Both the position numbers and the translations under genes were made by a program. From NCBI GenBank assembly GCA_019309815.1, contig JAFDFO010000104.1, positions 1-7,150 of the forward strand: a stretch of 7,150 nt of DNA. The letters are read 5' to 3'. The notes below the pieces were generated by a model. It did not search any database and was not told the origin of the DNA. It saw only the letters and a list, made by a program, of their open reading frames with translations. Every line of letters starts with the position of its first letter. Positions within the stretch are counted from its first letter, which is position 1. Of the stretch, positions 6,551-7,150 are shown piece by piece. Source of the DNA: Deltaproteobacteria bacterium (GTDB taxonomy: Bacteria > Desulfobacterota > Desulfobacteria > Desulfobacterales > C00003060).

Positions 6551-6664
6551 AAAATCCCCCCTGGCCCCCCTTTAAAAAGGGGGGATTCTTTGGAGTGCCC
6601 TTTCATAAGGGGGTTTCCCTCCAAAGTCCCCCTTTTGTAAAGGGGGATTGAGGGGGATTTTTTT
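6551..6664. repeat. GC-rich near-palindromic intergenic repeat (MITE-like)
   Basis: About 114 bp form an imperfect inverted repeat. The left arm starts AAAATCCCCCCTGGCCCCCC and runs to CTTTGGAG; the right arm is its approximate reverse complement, ending in GGGGGATTTTTT. Nested hairpins are visible: CCCCCCTT/AAGGGGGG at 6565-6584 and CCCTT/AAGGG at the apex near 6598-6611. Translations give the SPLFKGGPGGI-type peptides that often appear as spurious ORFs from this kind of repeat in deltaproteobacterial genomes (recollection, not searched). No transposase is present, so it would have to be mobilised in trans if mobile at all. Confidence 0.75.
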
Positions 6665-6800
6665 CGAAGAGCCTATTGAGATGCAAACAACAAAATGCTC
6701 TCCTTAGTAACTCAAACACGTAGTCGTTCATTCTTCTTGTTCGCAAGCCGGCTAGAGGCACAATATCTCGGGTGGGCTCCGGCTGCTCCTATCTCCATGT

Positions 6801-6881
6801 TGTCATTTCGAGCGGAGCGAGAAATCTTATTCATGATAGTCTGGACAGGCGACAAGATTTCTCCCTGCGGTCGAAATGACA
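6801..6881. repeat. Interspersed inverted repeat starting TGTCATTTCGAG
   Basis: 28-bp arms at 6801-6828 and 6854-6881 match at 25 of 28 positions as inverted repeats around a 25-bp spacer. The ends are TGTCATTTCGA and TCGAAATGACA. This family of intergenic repeats is widespread in uncultured and deltaproteobacterial genomes, where it produces spurious ORFs with HFERSEKS- or SFRAERE-like peptides (recollection, not searched). It is non-coding. Confidence 0.8.
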
Positions 6882-6883
6882 GC

Positions 6884-6904
6884 GGGCGGGGATAAACCCC
6901 GCCC
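6884..6904. repeat. Short perfect GC-rich hairpin
   Basis: GGGCGGGG (6884-6891) and CCCCGCCC (6897-6904) form an 8-bp perfect stem around the loop ATAAA, directly abutting the inverted repeat that ends at 6881. No T-tract follows on either strand, so it is not a typical intrinsic terminator. It resembles a GGGCGGGG-N-CCCCGCCCCTACA type of intergenic repeat. Confidence 0.7.
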
Positions 6905-6965
6905 CTACATCGCTTCCGCCTTGGCTGAAGCTTTCGTCTAATGTCCGAATATTGTCATTTCGAGC

Positions 6966-6996
6966 GAAGCGCCCGCCCTGCCCGCCCTGGCGCTTC
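6966..6996. repeat. Hairpin with internal 9-bp tandem repeat
   Basis: GAAGCGCC (6966-6973) and GGCGCTTC (6989-6996) are perfect complements around a 15-nt loop. The 9-mer GCCCGCCCT is present twice in tandem at 6971-6988 and fills the loop. The structure lies at the junction where the second TGTCATTTCGAG element is interrupted. Confidence 0.6.
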
Positions 6997-7094
6997 AGCG
7001 TGTTGTAAGGTATTAAGCTGTTAATCCAGGTCTGGGCCAGGGGCGCTTCAGTTAGGATAGGCTGCGAGGCCAGTAATCTAGGTCTGGGCCAGGG
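6989..7094. repeat. Tandem 52-53-bp repeat inside the interrupted element
   Basis: Two units (6989-7041 and 7042-7094) each begin GGCGCTTCAG and end with TAATC(C/T)AGGTCTGGGCCAGG. The 22-23 bp between those blocks have diverged. The 21-bp right blocks (7022-7042 and 7074-7094) differ at one base. No coding potential is seen. Confidence 0.7.
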
Positions 7095-7150
7095 AGAAAT
7101 CTTTGTGGGGCGACAATCCGCAGTAAGACCAAGATTTCTCCCTTCCGACT

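Larger units (their letters stand above)
6490..6692. repeat. 15-bp direct repeats flanking the GC-rich palindrome
   Basis: GAGATGCAAACAACA occurs at 6490-6504 and again, identical, at 6678-6692. The GC-rich near-palindrome lies between the two copies. The copies are not immediately adjacent to the palindrome ends (46 bp on one side, 13 bp on the other), so they are not a simple target-site duplication. The first copy overlaps the sigma-54-like motif; the second does not preserve it. Confidence 0.6.
6138..7150. other. Intergenic region without a convincing gene
   Basis: Open frames here are short and built largely from repeat sequence (for example those crossing 6551-6664 and 6801-6881), lack ribosome binding sites, and show no recognisable domain. 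The region between 6342 and 6489 holds no clear signal beyond the sites listed. A decayed gene there is possible (a minus-strand stretch around 6391-6510 reads LGACFVLADAAAQPNQTTEG) but cannot be supported. No tRNA, rRNA, CRISPR or transposase is visible. Confidence 0.7.
6953..7150. repeat. Second TGTCATTTCGAG element, interrupted and running off the window
   Basis: The first 19 bases (6953-6971) match the start of the 6801 element with one difference. The expected continuation GAGAAATCTT appears only at 7094-7103, followed by AAGATTTCTCCCT at 7130-7142, which is the right arm. About 122 bp at 6972-7093 therefore splits the left arm. The right end lies at or beyond the window edge. Confidence 0.65.

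Noticed and set aside
6275..6624. Two overlapping short minus-strand frames upstream of the operon
   Set aside because: They overlap each other in different frames, include GC-rich repeat sequence, and lack clear start signals or a recognisable domain.
6695..6895. 66-codon plus-strand frame
   Set aside because: Its second half is read from the TGTCATTTCGAG inverted repeat and the adjoining hairpin; typical spurious call.
6551..6904. Possible CRISPR array, given several repeats in a row
   Set aside because: The repeats are of different kinds, palindromic, unequally spaced and without regular unique spacers; no cas gene is present.
6884..6904. Intrinsic terminator
   Set aside because: Strong stem but no T-tract on either strand and no gene ending next to it.
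6989..7094. Integron attC sites, suggested by structured repeat units of similar length
   Set aside because: No RYYYAAC/GTTRRRY core pair and no cassette genes or integrase are seen.

Overview
The window carries a type IV pilus alignment-subcomplex and secretin operon (pilM-pilN-pilO-pilP-pilQ). It lies entirely on the minus strand and is transcribed from right to left. A small XRE-type helix-turn-helix gene is stitched on at its 5' end, and an Ig-like (Big_1/invasin-type) exported protein gene is stitched on at its 3' end and runs off the window at base 1. The gene set, the lipoprotein-type PilQ with two AMIN domains, and the style of the intergenic repeats suggest a Gram-negative bacterium of the Desulfobacterota (deltaproteobacterial) kind. 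That taxonomic placement is inference from protein style; no marker gene is present.

Layout, in transcription order (high to low coordinates). 6138-7150 has no convincing gene. Its distal part (about 6540-7150) is packed with intergenic repeats: a GC-rich near-palindrome, an inverted repeat beginning TGTCATTTCGAG, a second copy of that repeat that is interrupted, a tandem 52-53 bp repeat inside the interruption, and short GC-rich hairpins. Closer to the operon there is a weaker sigma-54-like site, an AT-rich tract, a sigma-70 promoter with perfect -35 and -10 hexamers 16 bp apart (6237-6264), and a 20-bp imperfect palindrome (6211-6230) at the predicted start of transcription. The XRE gene (5940-6137) follows, then pilM (4875-5930), pilN (4306-4878), pilO (3698-4297), pilP (2890-3645), pilQ (633-2888) and the partial Ig-like gene (1-621).

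The cistrons are closely packed: 9 nt between XRE and pilM, an ATGA overlap for pilM/pilN, 8 nt for pilN/pilO, 52 nt for pilO/pilP, 1 nt for pilP/pilQ, and 11 nt for pilQ/Ig-like gene. This predicts one polycistronic message. By family knowledge, cytoplasmic PilM binds the N-terminal INLLP motif of PilN. PilN and PilO form an inner-membrane heterodimer with periplasmic coiled coils, the lipoprotein PilP links them to the secretin, and PilQ is the outer-membrane pore for the pilus. The XRE protein is a candidate autoregulator of the operon acting at the palindrome. The Ig-like protein is a candidate surface or periplasmic accessory of the pilus machine. Both of these roles are inference.
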